Shown: positions 48,501-61,700 of the stretch, piece by piece
Layout of the letters: the number at the start of each line of letters is the position of its first letter
Numbering within the stretch: the first letter of the stretch is position 1
Origin: Centropus unirufus
Lineage: Eukaryota > Chordata > Aves > Cuculiformes > Centropidae
NCBI GenBank assembly: GCA_013397695.1
Contig: VYZI01000242.1
Coordinates: 655,822-719,821, forward strand
Length of the DNA stretch: 64,000 bases
Direction: 5' to 3'
Position numbers and translations under genes: made by a program
The notes under the pieces: generated by a model
Databases searched by the model: none
What the model was told of the DNA's origin: nothing
What the model saw: only the letters and a program-made list of their open reading frames with translations

Positions 48501-51500
48501 AAGAAAGCTCGCTGAGGCATGTGGTGAGTTATTGCTAGTTCCCAAAGGCTCTGCAGAACTGCAAAAGGGCAAGGACCAGCAGGGGAACAAATCAATCATG
48601 CCTGGCTGTAGTCTCCCAGAGTTAAAAAACGATTCAGTTAATGAACAAGCGTGCTATTCAGATTTTTGAGGGGTTATTCAAATAGGTAGGTGTTGCCTTT
48701 AAGAATTTACTTCCCCTTTCCAATTTGTTTACAGACCTTTTTTGCTGTTTATTTTTTAGCACATACTGGTGTATTTGATTGATCTCTTTTCCCCCAAAAC
48801 ATGACACTGAGGGAAATTATTTCCTTCACTGTGATCTATTCCTGTACCTTAATGGCAAACAATTCTGGCTACTCCCTCTACAGTGTCTCAATTCTTCATT
48901 CACTACTCCCTTTGTAAACATTGTTCCTGAGGGATCCCTGCTCTCTTCCCGTTTTTGCCTCTAGATGTTTATGGAAAAGAAGAGGTGGATTTTTCCTTGA
49001 TGAAGTTCTGGGGAGGACAGAAATCTAGGGATGTTTTCGCTGACTTTTGCTGTATGCTTCTAAAAAGTTATGTTTGGGCTCCAAGTTCTTTATGACATCC
49101 TGATGTGTAATTAATAATCCATTAAGTCAGTTGACTGCAGTGCGTGTGCTCTGAAATTATAATTTGTGATGTACATACCAATTAGAGAACAGTAAGCAAA
49201 TCTGTTGTTTTTAGGTGAGTTGGAAAATGGAGAATTCTGATAGCTGAATACTTATCTTACTGTAGAAGCAGCTGTGGCTTCTTTGGGGCAGTGAATACAC
49301 ACAGGGGAGTCAGAGCAACAGCAGGGAAAGGGAAGAAAAAGGCTACAGAGTGGCAAAACTGGAATGTGAGGGGATCACATTTGGGATTAGAAACATGTTT
49401 TGGAGAGAAGAAAGGGCAGATAACATCAAAATGTGGGAAGATAGGAATACATAGGTTGAGAAAATGAGAACAGAGGTGTTTTAAGTAGGCAGCTGACATC
49501 TTCCCTTTTGAAGCCCTTGAGACCAGAGTTTCTCAGTTGTGTTATTTCTCTGCAGTTAGGAATCTCTTTCGCTTTCCTCCGCTGTCCAGGCATAATAACC
49601 TAGTTTTACTGTCACTAAAGTGGTCAGCTCAAGTGCTCCAGGCCAGTCCACAGGATCTGCCTAGGTATTGATCCAACAGCAAAAGATGGCATTAGATACT
49701 TCATTTGAAAACTAAAAGGAAAAGTCTTTGATTGCACTCTTATGGCTACCAATTCAAGTCTCAAATTAGGGAAAACCAGAAACGGAGACATAATATCAAG
49801 AATGTTTTTTTTGAGGTAATTGCACTTTTAGATTCAGAACACCAGTGTCTGTTCAGTGTCCCAGGTGTATTCTCTGAGAATGAATCTGCAGCTGTAGTTG
49901 AAGGTGCAGATGTGGAACAGCCTCAGCCTCTCCCACGGCAGAAACTGAGGCATCTGAGGGTAATAAGGTGAAGTTCTGCTGAAATGTGGGATTTTCTTGT
50001 GGCTGAGGCAGTTGATGGTCTGGGGTTTTTACTCTATGCAAGTACCTTAGCTACTTGCAAGTTACCCATTAATTTATTTCTTTGAGAGCTCTACCTTGCC
50101 CCTCTAAAGGGCAAGGATACTCCAAAATGAAGGCTGTGATATCGTCTTTAAGAATCTCACTTTTGACGTTAATGCGTCTGTGTCCTTGTTCTGGAACAGT
50201 TTAACAGGTGCAATGGCATTATCAATTCTGTTGTAATGAGCAACATACAGAAGTCCCGGAGGAATTTAATATGCATGCATTCAATGCAGTTTAAATCTAT
50301 GCAGTAAATAAGGCATAAAGCCCTATGATGAATCAGGGCTCAAAGTGTGCCAGTTGAGAGAATGCCGTTAAGTAAAAGAGTCTGGGCTGCTTGGTTGCCT
50401 GGTTAATGTGGCTGTATAATTAAAGGATGAAAACTGAAGAACTTGAATTAAAATTTCACTGACAAACTTTAATTCTGTCATCCCATAGCTCTGAAGTCGG
50501 TGGCTTTGCAGCTTTTGCATTTTGTAAGTCATCTCCCGTGTATATTATAGCTAAGTGAATGTGGGCCCATATACTCCTGACAGGTAGCTATGTAGCACAT
50601 CACATTGTATCATTGCAAGTCTAGGTTAATCGGTGGGACCAGAGTTTCCTGTGGTATCCACGTTTTGAAACTTTTGCTTGTATTTAAGAAGACAATATTG
50701 ATAAAACTAATGTAACCTTTCAAACAAGTCCAACTATTCTAAGTATATTTTAAGTGAGGGGTGATACGTGTCAAAAGACAAATAGTAAATCCCAAAAAGG
50801 GGTGTGGAATGGGTGTTAAGAGATGTTGTAATCCATATAGCTTTCCTATGCAAGCACCCCTGAAAAACCTAAGAAAGGTTTCCCTTCTATAAGCTTTCAG
50901 TGTCATGGGTTCCTCCACAACAGCTTCTTCCTAAAGTCTGCTCCAATTAGATTTCTTTTTCCTTTATGTGTTCTGTGGATACAGTATGTGATAAACATAT
51001 TCTCCTGCTGTTGAGCATTGGAACACAACGTTTATAATCTAATTGCCAATAAGAAATCTCAGAATTGTACCTTTAGGTTTCCCAAGCGTAGGGCATAATT
51101 CTATCATTTACCCAGGCACCAGCAATACCACTGTATCACCACTGATTGGCAAGCTACTTAATGATGCTGTTTATAAGGCAATTTTCTAATCAGCTGCGTG
51201 AACACTCATCAGGAGCTTATTTCTTGATTTAAAACGGAGGAGTTGGAGAGAAGGATGAAGTTTGGTTTACTTGTAAAATCAAACTGGGAGAAAAGCAAGA
51301 TCTAAAGAGAAATACCAGGGTTTTTTGCTTTGTTTTTTTCATTTTATAAAACATTGATACAGTAAAAAAAAAGAAAAAAGACAAAACACAGAGATCTTTC
51401 ATGCTCTGAGTCTGCATTATGCATTTAAAAGCTTGGTGTAGAATTAAACTCTGTCATGTGAGTGACTCAGTATTCTTCAGGGTTTTTCCTTCATCTATTT

Positions 51501-53437
51501 TGAAATTGGTTGATGATAGCTTAAATATTAACATTATCTTTTTTAAACAGGTGTTTTATTTCCAGTCATCATTTCATAATAATTGCCTTATTTAATATTG
51601 TAGATAGTCTGTGACGCCTAGTCAGTTGAAGCTGAAGCATGGTCATTTTTCCATTCATTTCACATGTCAGATTTCAGTTTTCATCCCAATAAATTTAGGC
51701 AATCCTCTCTCCCACTGAAAGAATAATTAGTTACTTGTTGTCTTCTTCCTATCTACTTCATTCTTTTGTTCTGTAATGGACAGAATAGCTTTAATTTTTA
51801 AAATGATATCTATATCACATGTAAGCTGGGTCAAGCATGTCCTGCATAGAAGCAATTCACGATTTAGGAGTTTTTAACATGATGAGCTTCAGTTGACCTG
51901 CATGATTTATGAGTAGCTTTGGTACACACAACTTTTACCCTTTATTCATCAAAAGTTTTAGACATCCATATATTTTCATACATGTGACTAGTGCAGTGAA
52001 ATATATAAGGATTATTCAGTGGGTATATTTAAGCATGTGCAGAAGTACTTACTACATGTTATACTCTGAAGCAGAGTATATAACCCTCAAAAAGGCCTGA
52101 AATGGCTTTTCTATATGTAAAATAAGGTGGTAGTGACTTTAATCTCAGTCTCTGGGGTTAACCATCATTGCCAGTTCCTATTCAAATATCTCTTCTCACT
52201 CACCAATGCTATAAAGCTCCCTTTTCTAGCTCTGCACATTTTTTCATGTATTGCTGGTTGGCTGTAGTAATTCATATAAATTCCTCCTGGTTTTATTTTT
52301 GAATGTCTAGGCAAAGTATGAAGACATTGTAAGACAAATGACTTTCAAATATTTCCCACATCTGGCTTCTTTTCCTGTAGTCCAACAGATGTGGCTGCCT
52401 ATTAATACAGCTGTCAGGTCCATTCATCAAGTAAATTTTTCATATGAGGATTCTGGAAAAAAGCAGTTTTGGATATGTACCAGAATTTTTACACTATCAT
52501 AAAGTTTTCATTAAAATAGCCAAAAGCATTAGAATATGGTAGATGTCTTCACAGTTGTAAGAGAACGAAACACTCTGCATAGTGTGAATCAACCACAGTG
52601 GAATTGAATCATTATTTTTTTTACAGTGCTAAAAATTTGCCACCGTTTTGTGGCTTTGTCTGCTCTACGTCAAGAGACATTTTCAATTCACATCAAATCT
52701 GTGGATGCAGCCAAGACAAGGCACTCACTAGGGAACAGGGAAAATTTTCCACATTGTGTTGGGGGCTGCAACGTATGAAATATGACCATCAACATAAATC
52801 TTATTTGTCCGAGAATAACTAAGTATTCTTCCTGTTTTGTTTTAAAATGTGAAGGGTTGCTGTGTTTACCTTTTCACATTCCAAAAGCTGGCAAGTGCAA
52901 ATCAACAAATGCTGCCAATACTCTGAAAGACAGCTTTCTGTTGTGAGCTTATATAAAGATTTATATTTGCTCATTTGCAATGTACTGTGGGAAGGCTGCT
53001 TTTCAGAGCTAATGCCTGCCTCTTCCTGTTTGCTGCTGCCTTTTGTTACCCTGTGTGTTCATGTTAGAAAAGCCCTGGACCATTTAAGGCTTATCTTGGA
53101 TTTTTGGGAGCTCTCCTGTTGATAACTAATTTTACATCCCAAATATCTCAAGCAAACATTGTTGTCAGTGAATCTTTAGATTGTCTTGTTTGTTTTACAG
53201 TCTCCGCCATTACTTTAGTGTCCATGCTGAAACCAGATGAATTTTACTCACTGTCATGAAATTCACTTTTTTCAATTTATGCCATTCTCTAACGTCTTGG
53301 CTTAATGATTTCCCTGTTTCTTAGCCTTGGTTTTGCACCTGTGATTCTGGAATTTCTCCGCCGAATTTGTGGTTTATCTCCTCTGGTGCCATTTTCAACA
53401 AATCCTTCAGAAATTATTAATAATCAAGACAGTCTTT

Positions 53438-53466
53438 AAAAAAAAAAAATCACAAACAAAAAAAAC
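53438..53466 (+). repeat. A-rich low-complexity tract
   Basis: A run of 12 A at 53438-53449 is followed by ATCACAAACAAAAAAAACCC. It lies just left of the SINE-like stretch beginning near 53486 and may be the tail of an earlier insertion. It is non-coding. Confidence 0.6.
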
Positions 53467-53485
53467 CCTAAAAAATTAACCATCA

Positions 53486-53700
53486 TCATGGCACAGCTCC
53501 GCTTGCTGACTCAGTGGGTAGCACACCAGGCTGGGGATCCAGCACTAGAGCTGGAACACATCATTAGCTCTCACATATATACTGTGTCTCTTCTACAGCT
53601 TGTCTTGTTAACTCTTTGCGGCAGGGACTGTCTGCTGCCCTGGGTATGTACAGTGCACCCTGTGCTGCCTGTAGTCATGTACTACAGAGATAACCACAAT
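53486..53700 (+). repeat. candidate ancient tRNA-derived SINE remnant
   Basis: The left part, GACTCAGTGGGTAGCACACC followed by AGGCTGGGGATCCAGC (53508-53543), resembles a tRNA D-arm/A-box region such as 'ggctcagtgggtagcac'. A B box is not clear. The right part, AACTCTTTGCGGCAGGGACT followed by GTCTGCTGCC and GGGTATGTACAGTGCACCCT, matches the widespread amniote repeat tail 'aactctttggggcagggactgtc...tgtacagtgcc'. The combination of tRNA-like head and this tail suggests a Pol III SINE or an old LINE-mobilised SINE. The family is not assigned. Confidence 0.45.
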
Positions 53701-56700
53701 TAATTGCTATTGGGAGATGACTTCGGGAGTTAAAGTTGAAAGCTAATACCATGGAATGATTCCTGATTTTAAATAAATGCATATTCTGTACGTGTTAGTG
53801 GCTGCATCTGGATTATTATCTTCAGAAATTGTACTGTAGTTGCTGTTTTAAATTAAACAGCAACAGTGGAAGGAGAAGAAAATCATTGTTTAATATACAG
53901 TGCCACCTACAGAATAGGTTGTGCAGCCTACACTTCATACATTAGATGGGGTTTTTGTTTGCCCTTTTTTTTTGGTGGTGTGTTGAATTTCATGGCCAAA
54001 GAGTATATTGGAAGTTTTTAGCCAGTGCCTGCAGAATTGGAGGATGAGAACGAGGGTTTAAGTGCCCTGGGGCCTGACTGAGCTCTTGCTGAAGGGCTGG
54101 GCTGCAGGTCCTTTCTCAGCTGCTTCTGCTTGGGAAGTTGATTCTGCTACCCAGGATACCCAAATGCGAGGTGGCTTGTGCGCTCGCCCACTTCAGGTGT
54201 AATCTGCAATGTCTGTAGGCTGGGTTTCATCAACAGCAGCTGTTATTAACTTCCTTTAGGTGCCTACGTTGTTGAATTTGGTTTGGTTGGTTTTTTGTTG
54301 TGGGGTTTTGTTTATTTATTCAGTACAGCTGTTTCAAGAAGTGCTGTATCTTTCCTGGCAAGCACATAACCTACTACAGCAGACACAGGCAGACACACAC
54401 AGATGGAAAGAGGAGGGAAGAGACCAGAGAGGAAGAAGTCCGTTTGGGATGGTGTTGTGAACAAGAGGTATAGTAAAGCACCCTGGCAGCTGTTCTCTCC
54501 GGTAAGAGTCAATTTGAATGTGGGGAATAAGGGAAAGGTGTCCTCTCATGTTGCCTAAGCACGTGCTGTAGAGAAAAGCTGCGAAGTAGCGATTGTGTGT
54601 TTGCACCTTTCGCTGGCTGGAATAATAGTGTGGGCACTGCAGAGAAAGTTTAATTTATTCCCCAAATCTTTAGAGTGCTCTTAAGACAAATATTAATTTT
54701 GCTGCAAAAAGCTGGGTTATTATAATTTTTTTTAAAAAAAAAGGGTAGAAAAGTTGAAAGAACTCACAAATATTACTCCTTCCAGTCTGAGGAATCCATT
54801 ATTTATGCAATATAGCAAATAAGTTACTGTAGCCACTGCAGAACAAACTGTTGTCTGTCCTCTTTTGTCTTGCTTCTGAACAATGGAAATTATCTGACCT
54901 TTAAGCTGGTAACTAGCTCAGGTCTCACTGTTTGGCATCTTCAAATTTGTGGAGCTGAAAAAGAGAAACGGGAAGGGAATGCTGAGAATTAATTCTGACA
55001 TCCAGGGCAGATACAAAATAATTTTCTGGCAGGTGGTCTTGCAGAGGAGAAAGAGGAGGGGAAAAAAGAGAGCAATCTTTGGGGTTATTTTATAGTTAGA
55101 TATGAAATTTAATGTCTTTAACAGTAGAGATAGACTAGGAGGCTGAGTGTCTGAGACAGCTGAAGTTGCATGTTAAATAGAGTTTATGAGACTACCCTAC
55201 CATTTCTCACCTGCACTGTCACAGTCGGTACATGTGAGCATGTAGGTGAGTGGAGGTGTATGTAAATAATAATTCCTCTTTATTTAATATACATTAAACT
55301 CGAAAAGGGACAGATATATGAGTTAGCAAAGTGCTACAAAATGTGAAGGTAATTATGTAGTAGTTATCCTCAACATTTCCATCTTTAAAGTGGTTTTGAA
55401 CTGCTTAAATGCAGCAGTTACTGCAGACTGTGATTAGATAAATGGATGCAAATCGTAATTGTAACTGATGAATGATTGATGATGGCTTTATGTTTATCAT
55501 TATATACCGTTGTAAACACTTTCTTCCTTGGCAAGGATGGAGCCTATAGACAGAATGATGATGTGTTCAAACCATAATATTTTAAAGACTACATAGGGCC
55601 AGTGCTGTAGGCTGGGATAACCACAGAGCTGTTACCCAAGGACCTGGTGGAATTTGCCCTTCCTGTCAATGGAATGAGCATCAAACTTCTTCCAGCTGAC
55701 ATTTGGGGCCTGAATACAAGTGCAGCTGAAAAGCTGGGTTAATGAGGAGGAGCTTGAAAATGCAAGTGGGGAAGTTGAGCACTGTTGAACAATGGGTTTT
55801 GGCTGAAAAAGATCCATTGCTTAAAAGAATAAATGGGGATGCTATTTCTCTTTGTTCTCCTATTGATTCTTACATCTTCTACCTTTCTTAACTTTCCAGT
55901 ATTCTGTCTCCTCAAGTTAAAGTCAACCTTTGTGAATTTCTTCTAGCCAGGAGAAGGTCCAGAATACATTTACAGTGCAGTATTTGACAGCCATGGGAGT
56001 AAATGTTGTACACCCTCACTGTAACAGTCATTTGGGACAGAACAAGTATGCTTAGTTAATTGGAAGTTGATGGGAATGGGGAGACAAACAAGGAAGCCCT
56101 CTTAGAAAAGCAGGGTGGAATACGGAGTTTGTGTTATCTGAATGATGCTGTAATTCTATTTGATTTGTCACCTGTCATTTCCTAATTATTAATCACAGTC
56201 ACAACACTTGGTAGTAAGAGTAATTTAAAGGGATTTTTATTGCAACAGCTTGAGTTTAATATCAGCTTTTTGTGTGCCATACAATGCAAAAAGTAACCTG
56301 TAGTAATTAAATTAGAAGCTAAGTCTTCATTCTTCTCCAATTCTTCTATTCACTGAGGAAAAACTAAGCAGGATATTACTGAAGAAAAGCTCTCGATCAT
56401 TAGAAGCCTCTGCTGCCTGCTCTGTTTCTTTACATCACTTCACCTGCAGTCCTGAACTGTGTTCTTTTTCCTCTGGCATTGTAGAACTGACAATGAACTT
56501 GCCGGCCTTTCTGTCATGTGCCTGCCCTTGGGCTTGTAGAAAAGAAGTGAATTAGGTTTTAGTGTGTTGACCTTTCAGATGTGAGGGAAATGGTAGTCCT
56601 GTTTGCTTACACATCAAATGCTGCCAGGCTATTGTCTGCATTAACCTTTGTGGAGCACCCTGATGTGATTGTTACCCTCGCAGGAGCAACACAGATGCCA

Positions 56701-57214
56701 GAGAGAACTGAGAAGGGATAAATTGGAGATGCCATGCAAAACAGCTCAGCTAAAGGCATTTTTCTCCTGCACTGAAGGAAAGGTATTTCTGTATGTGTTT
56801 AACTACTTAGCTGGTCTGTGAGTCCTGTAATTTGCTTAGCCAAACAGAACTTCAAAACAGATGGTTTCTAAATTTGGGGAAAATAACCGTTTTAGTATTT
56901 TTTCCCTCTGCAGCCTGCAGTTAAGCTTTAGTACTGAAATTATTTGAAAATTAAACCAGAAAATAAAGTTGGGATCTGAATACTAATTTCAGGAACGTAT
57001 GATTTATAGTGTATGTTAGGCTTTCATCTGCACATTTAATCTAAGATTTGTTTATGCTCTGATTTAGTGTTTCTTGCTGCTTACTTGCATAAACACTACC
57101 AAATCAGTCAGTTGGAGTCACCAGCATATTTAGCTCCCAGCTGCATTTGCTAATAAAGGGAAGAATGACATGTTCCCTCCTTCACAGAGGAGGAAGTGGA
57201 GAAACATTAGGAAA

Positions 57215-57425
57215 TAATTCATTGCGCTTACATAGTGCCTACTATCAACAGTCTGCATAGATGCTTTGCCAAAAGTAAGTGCATTACCTTATCTGAAATA
57301 CATTTTTGTTGTAAGAAACTGCTTCATTCCCAATTTCTGCAATGGGGAAAGTGAGTCACCAAGTATTTGTTTGATCTAATATAAGTGAAGCTAATAAAAA
57401 GGTAGGAATCCCAGCGTCCTGGGCT
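57215..57425 (+). repeat. ancient amniote interspersed repeat remnant
   Basis: CATTGCGCTTACATAGTGCC near the left end resembles 'tatatagcgcctttcatc'. TTTCTGCAATGGGGAAAGTG in the middle resembles 'tttacagatggggaaactgag', followed by AGTCACCAAG. GTAGGAATCCCAGCGTCCTG near the right end resembles 'gggaatagaacccaggtctcctg'. The order is as in an old amniote repeat with a MIR/L3-type tail. It is strongly diverged, so the family is uncertain. Confidence 0.45.
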
Positions 57426-57879
57426 TTGGGGTTGGTTTTTATCCTGATATAAGTCAGTCGGGATGAAAGCATCAATTGTTTAGTGTCTATTTTAAGATTT
57501 ATTTAGTATTACTGTACACAGTTTCTATTGCCAAAGTGTTACTAGTAAAATTATATTTAGAAATACTGCTTCTTAGAGCATGGTCAACTTTTGGTCATTT
57601 TGTATGTGTCCATCGCTGAGCCTAGAGGTTGCATAAGTGTGAAAATGGAGTTAAATTCAGTTGCCTAAAAACTTCAGTGTAATATTTGTTCTCCACTTTT
57701 CCTGCCCTTTAACCATTAGTTGTCAGTGTGAGAGCACCTGCATCCACTCAGGTAACCTTTGAGATAATTTCCATTCTTGGGCAATGAGTTATCTTGCATG
57801 GGGTGTTACTAGAGGGGATTTCAGGGGTATGAATAATTTGATTCAAAGCTTTAATCCTGCAAGAAAGCATGCTGTGCAA

Positions 57880-58000
57880 TGCCCAGCCAGTCTCCGGCAT
57901 GCAAGCTGAAGCTGGGCTGTGGAACTCCTTGCCACAGGATGCTGTTCAGACCATAGATATAAATGGATTCAGAAAAGTTGACAGATTAAGGAAGAAACAC
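57880..58000 (+). repeat. old CR1-like 3' fragment
   Basis: GGGCTGTGGAACTCCTTGCC, then ACAGGATGCTGTTCAGACCA and AAATGGATTCAGAAAAGTTG, resemble the CR1/L3-type tail 'tgtggaactccttgccacaggatgttgtggaggcc...aaatgggttcaaaaagg'. It is heavily diverged and lacks both ends. It is an older CR1-clade family than the long copies in this window. Confidence 0.6.
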
Positions 58001-58726
58001 AATTGTACAGTCTTTACCTCAAGAAATTCTGAAACTAGAGGCCCTTAGAGGAAGGGTGTGCTGAGGGAAATATCATAGTTCCCTGTCCTGTTATGGACTA
58101 TTGCCTGAGGCCCCTGTGTCAGTGTCCTGCTAAGTCTTTGGAACACGCCACTGCCTGCTTTTGTGCTCTTTTGACCCTTAGAGGCTGTAGCTCTGTTTCC
58201 TCTTGAGAGAGCAGTTATATTCTTCCTTTTGGCCTCCTCTTCCAAGCTATTCTGACCTCTGCCCAGATTAGGGATTCATCATTACCGTATAACTTGTCCT
58301 TTCTTGGACAGAGGGCTGGAATTATATGTCCTTCTTCAGAAAGCACTTCACAGTGCAATGTACTGCCTGTGCCATGGTGATAATATGGGTTTATCTCCGT
58401 TAAAAACATCTAACCTGCTACATCTTTTTTAGCATCTTGAGGCTCTTTCTGCTTGTGCAGTATTGGGCTGCTGTAAAATACAGACTTGAATTGCTTGCTA
58501 AATTGTCAAACTCAGCTGGCAATTGAGAGTCTGCCTCAGAATTTTAATGGGCTTTAGCTGCAAAGGGCGTTTGCATCTTTACCTGAAAACCTGCTTTCTA
58601 GTCCGGGTTTTAAAGATGGTATTACAGATCTGCAGGCATCAGTGGAAGTGGGTTTACAGGCCCAAAGAAAGCATGGAGTCTCAAGCAGAGAACAAGATGA
58701 CTTTCCTTCTTACTCTCTCCTGAGGG

Positions 58727-58753
58727 TTGGTTATTTATTTATTTATTTATTTC
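58727..58753 (+). repeat. (TTTA)n microsatellite
   Basis: Five to six tandem TTTA units follow GGTTGG, reading TTATTTATTTATTTATTTAT. It is low complexity, likely to vary in length, and has no coding content. Confidence 0.85.
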
Positions 58754-61700
58754 AGAAAAATGATATGATTGTAGCTTCCCTTGTAGAGGCTGAGAAGTAA
58801 ATGCACTTAGTATAACAGGGTATTCAAATACCAAAGCACCTAAAATCTTGAGCTGTAGGAGTAGAGAAGTACATAACTCAAAACAATAGCCACATTATAC
58901 CTTAGGGAGTTATCTTGCATTAAATACTCTTGTTATGCAGTGGTTGCTGACCACAAGTGCATTCATAGAAGCTCAGCTGACTGGTGGAAACTCTTTTCAG
59001 TTTCCTTAAGCCCTCTTTGAGAAAGAATTAAATTAACTTTGAGTTCTCTTCAAATTTATCCCATTTGTATCTTCTCGGATTTATATGGTCTCTGGGGGCT
59101 CAAAGGAAGCACTTTTGGGGCAGGATATAGTTGTGAACGAGACTTCCGGCTAGCCCATGTTGCTTTTAGAGTTGTTTTTATGTAAATCAGTTTTAGGACT
59201 GAAACTGCAGATTAAACGTTCCATAGGTACCTTATTGGCACATTGCATCACTGACTTGAAAGGTAAAACAACAGTATAATAGCCACTTGATGGTGCTTTC
59301 TAAAGGCTGTAATGTCTCTTTATTTTGCTGCAGATATAGTAGCAGCTGGCAGGAGCATAAGGTTGCAAAATTCTTACCGCAGCCATTCTAACTCCATGGC
59401 TTTTATGCTACTACATAACATTTATATACAAGGTGATGGGAAGAGAAGGTGAGTGAAATGTATTTGCATGTTGTTCTAACAGTATCCAGCATTGCTGGGT
59501 TATATTTTATACTGCAAGAAATGCCACTTTGGGTGTTTTATCTGATGTCATGATTTGCAGGTGGATTGGTTGTTTTTGTGATTGTTAGCCTGTTGTGCAA
59601 TAACCAAAATTTCAAGAATTTCATTGTCTTGAACTCCCGTACTATGAGTTCACATCTCAATCTGTAAAAATATTTCAATTCAAATTTAGAAAGGTAATTG
59701 AATTATGCTATAGGAAACAAAACATGATATTTTTTACATCTTTATAAAAGATCTTGGTATTTTAGCACCTTGCCTCCAAGGAACATCAGGCAGATATCCT
59801 TCACATCTGCATATCTAGCCATCACCATGGAAAAGAAAACATTCTCTCTTCAGGCTGATTTTTCAGTCAGATGCTTTGAGTAAAGCATTACAGTGCTAAT
59901 GTGCAAAGCAAGTGAAGTAATACCCAACAAAGAATTGTGGGTTGTTGTTTTTTTTTCCCCATACACTGAAGAGAAGTATTATGGACATCAGTTTTGCATT
60001 TTTGCACTTGTGGAAGGAGGCATGTCTGTAGGCTTAGACAGGATTTCTATGTATCTATATGGGTTAATGGACTGAGAAGAAGCACTTCATTATATAGTGA
60101 TTGGAGGAATCTTCCTTTACGGAATTAGTCTAGAAATTTTAATTTGAAGTAGTTCGTGCCCTTTTGTTTTCCTTGCATCTCCTGACACTGGCAGTAAGCT
60201 TGTTCCACAGAACTAAATCCCTGGGGCTAAATACCAAGTCATCACTAGCAGAGCAGTGATTGACCTCAAGCAGGTACAGTTTCAGGTCCAAAAGTGGGGC
60301 TTCCGATGTAACTTTGCCTTTTGCAGTGTTATTTGTGTTGCATGAGCTGCACCATCCACATCCTATATTTGCCTGTTCTTTTTGTTTCTGTAGCCTGAAT
60401 TGTTCTGTCTCCTGACCTCTTAGGCATAATCATTTATTGGAAGAGAAACAGTCTCTGACTTGAAAGGTACAATCATGCATGTTTTTCTGTCTGGGTCTTG
60501 GGACTTACGGAAAGATAGGGAAACAGTGGGTCCTTCATGGCAAGCGATGGCAATGTTGTGCTTGTCAGGCTAGTGCAAAGTCGTGGATTTCAGAAATCAA
60601 GTTGGCCCTATTAGAAGAGTAAGGAGTGATATGAAATAAGCTACTTTTCCCATGTGACAAATTCTAAAGGAATTGATGGGAAGAGATTATGCAGGAGTTC
60701 TTGTGCCCTAATCAGTGGTTCAACTAATGTAGTAGGAAGTTTCCAACCTGCTGATTGAATTGCTTCAGAAGAAGCAGCAGCATTCCATTGCTTGAAAATG
60801 CAGTGCTTTGTCTTGGAAAGAAAAATGCATTTTGGTACTTAGTACTTTAGAGCTTCTGCCTTGTCAGATCAAGGCTCGATGGAGCTAGTAGAAACGGATT
60901 AAAATATATAGTTTCTGCCATTGCCTGGAGATGACACTTTAGTCTCCACTGTCACTGATCTTTCTGGGAATAGCGATCACAGTGATAATTACATGGGAAA
61001 TCCACCGCCTCGGAGGCAAAGCAAAACAGATACTTTCCCATATAGAATTGCTCCTTGAACAACCAAAAGTGACAGATCAGATTCTCCTGTGTCTAACTGA
61101 TGCAGGTCACCTGCTAGAATCAGATGACATTTTCTCTCAAAGCAAAGGTAATTGTTGGTGGAATTGTATTGCTTTGTGTGTTTTAGTTTTGGAACACATA
61201 CATATTCATTATTCTGTCTGCCCCTGAAAGACTTGGCAATTGGTTATAACAGTTAGATAATTACTAAATACATACTGTTCTTCTGAAACTTGGATGAAAT
61301 GCAGGCTCGGGAGCCAACTGGGAATACACAGCAAAACTGAGCAGTGCTAAATCAAAAACTGATGGGAAGGTCCTGCTTTCTGCAATGCACAATTGCACTT
61401 TGTAGCCCATTGGGTTGAGATATGGTGCTGGGTTTTGTTCAGCACTTGTTGTATCTAACTATGCTGTGTTCCTTCAAAGTGCGTGCCTGGGCAGCAGCAG
61501 GTAATCAGACCTGACTACTTTGTCCTTGGCTGCACGTAACATATGAATATACGACATGCTATATCTACAACAGATGCAGGCCATCACGGATGCTCCTGAT
61601 AGTGGAAGATCCAAAAGAGTTGGTAATTGGAGTAATAGGACTGTCCATAGTTAAAACAGTAAAGGCACAAATGCTTCTTTGGATATTTTTTGTGTTTCCA

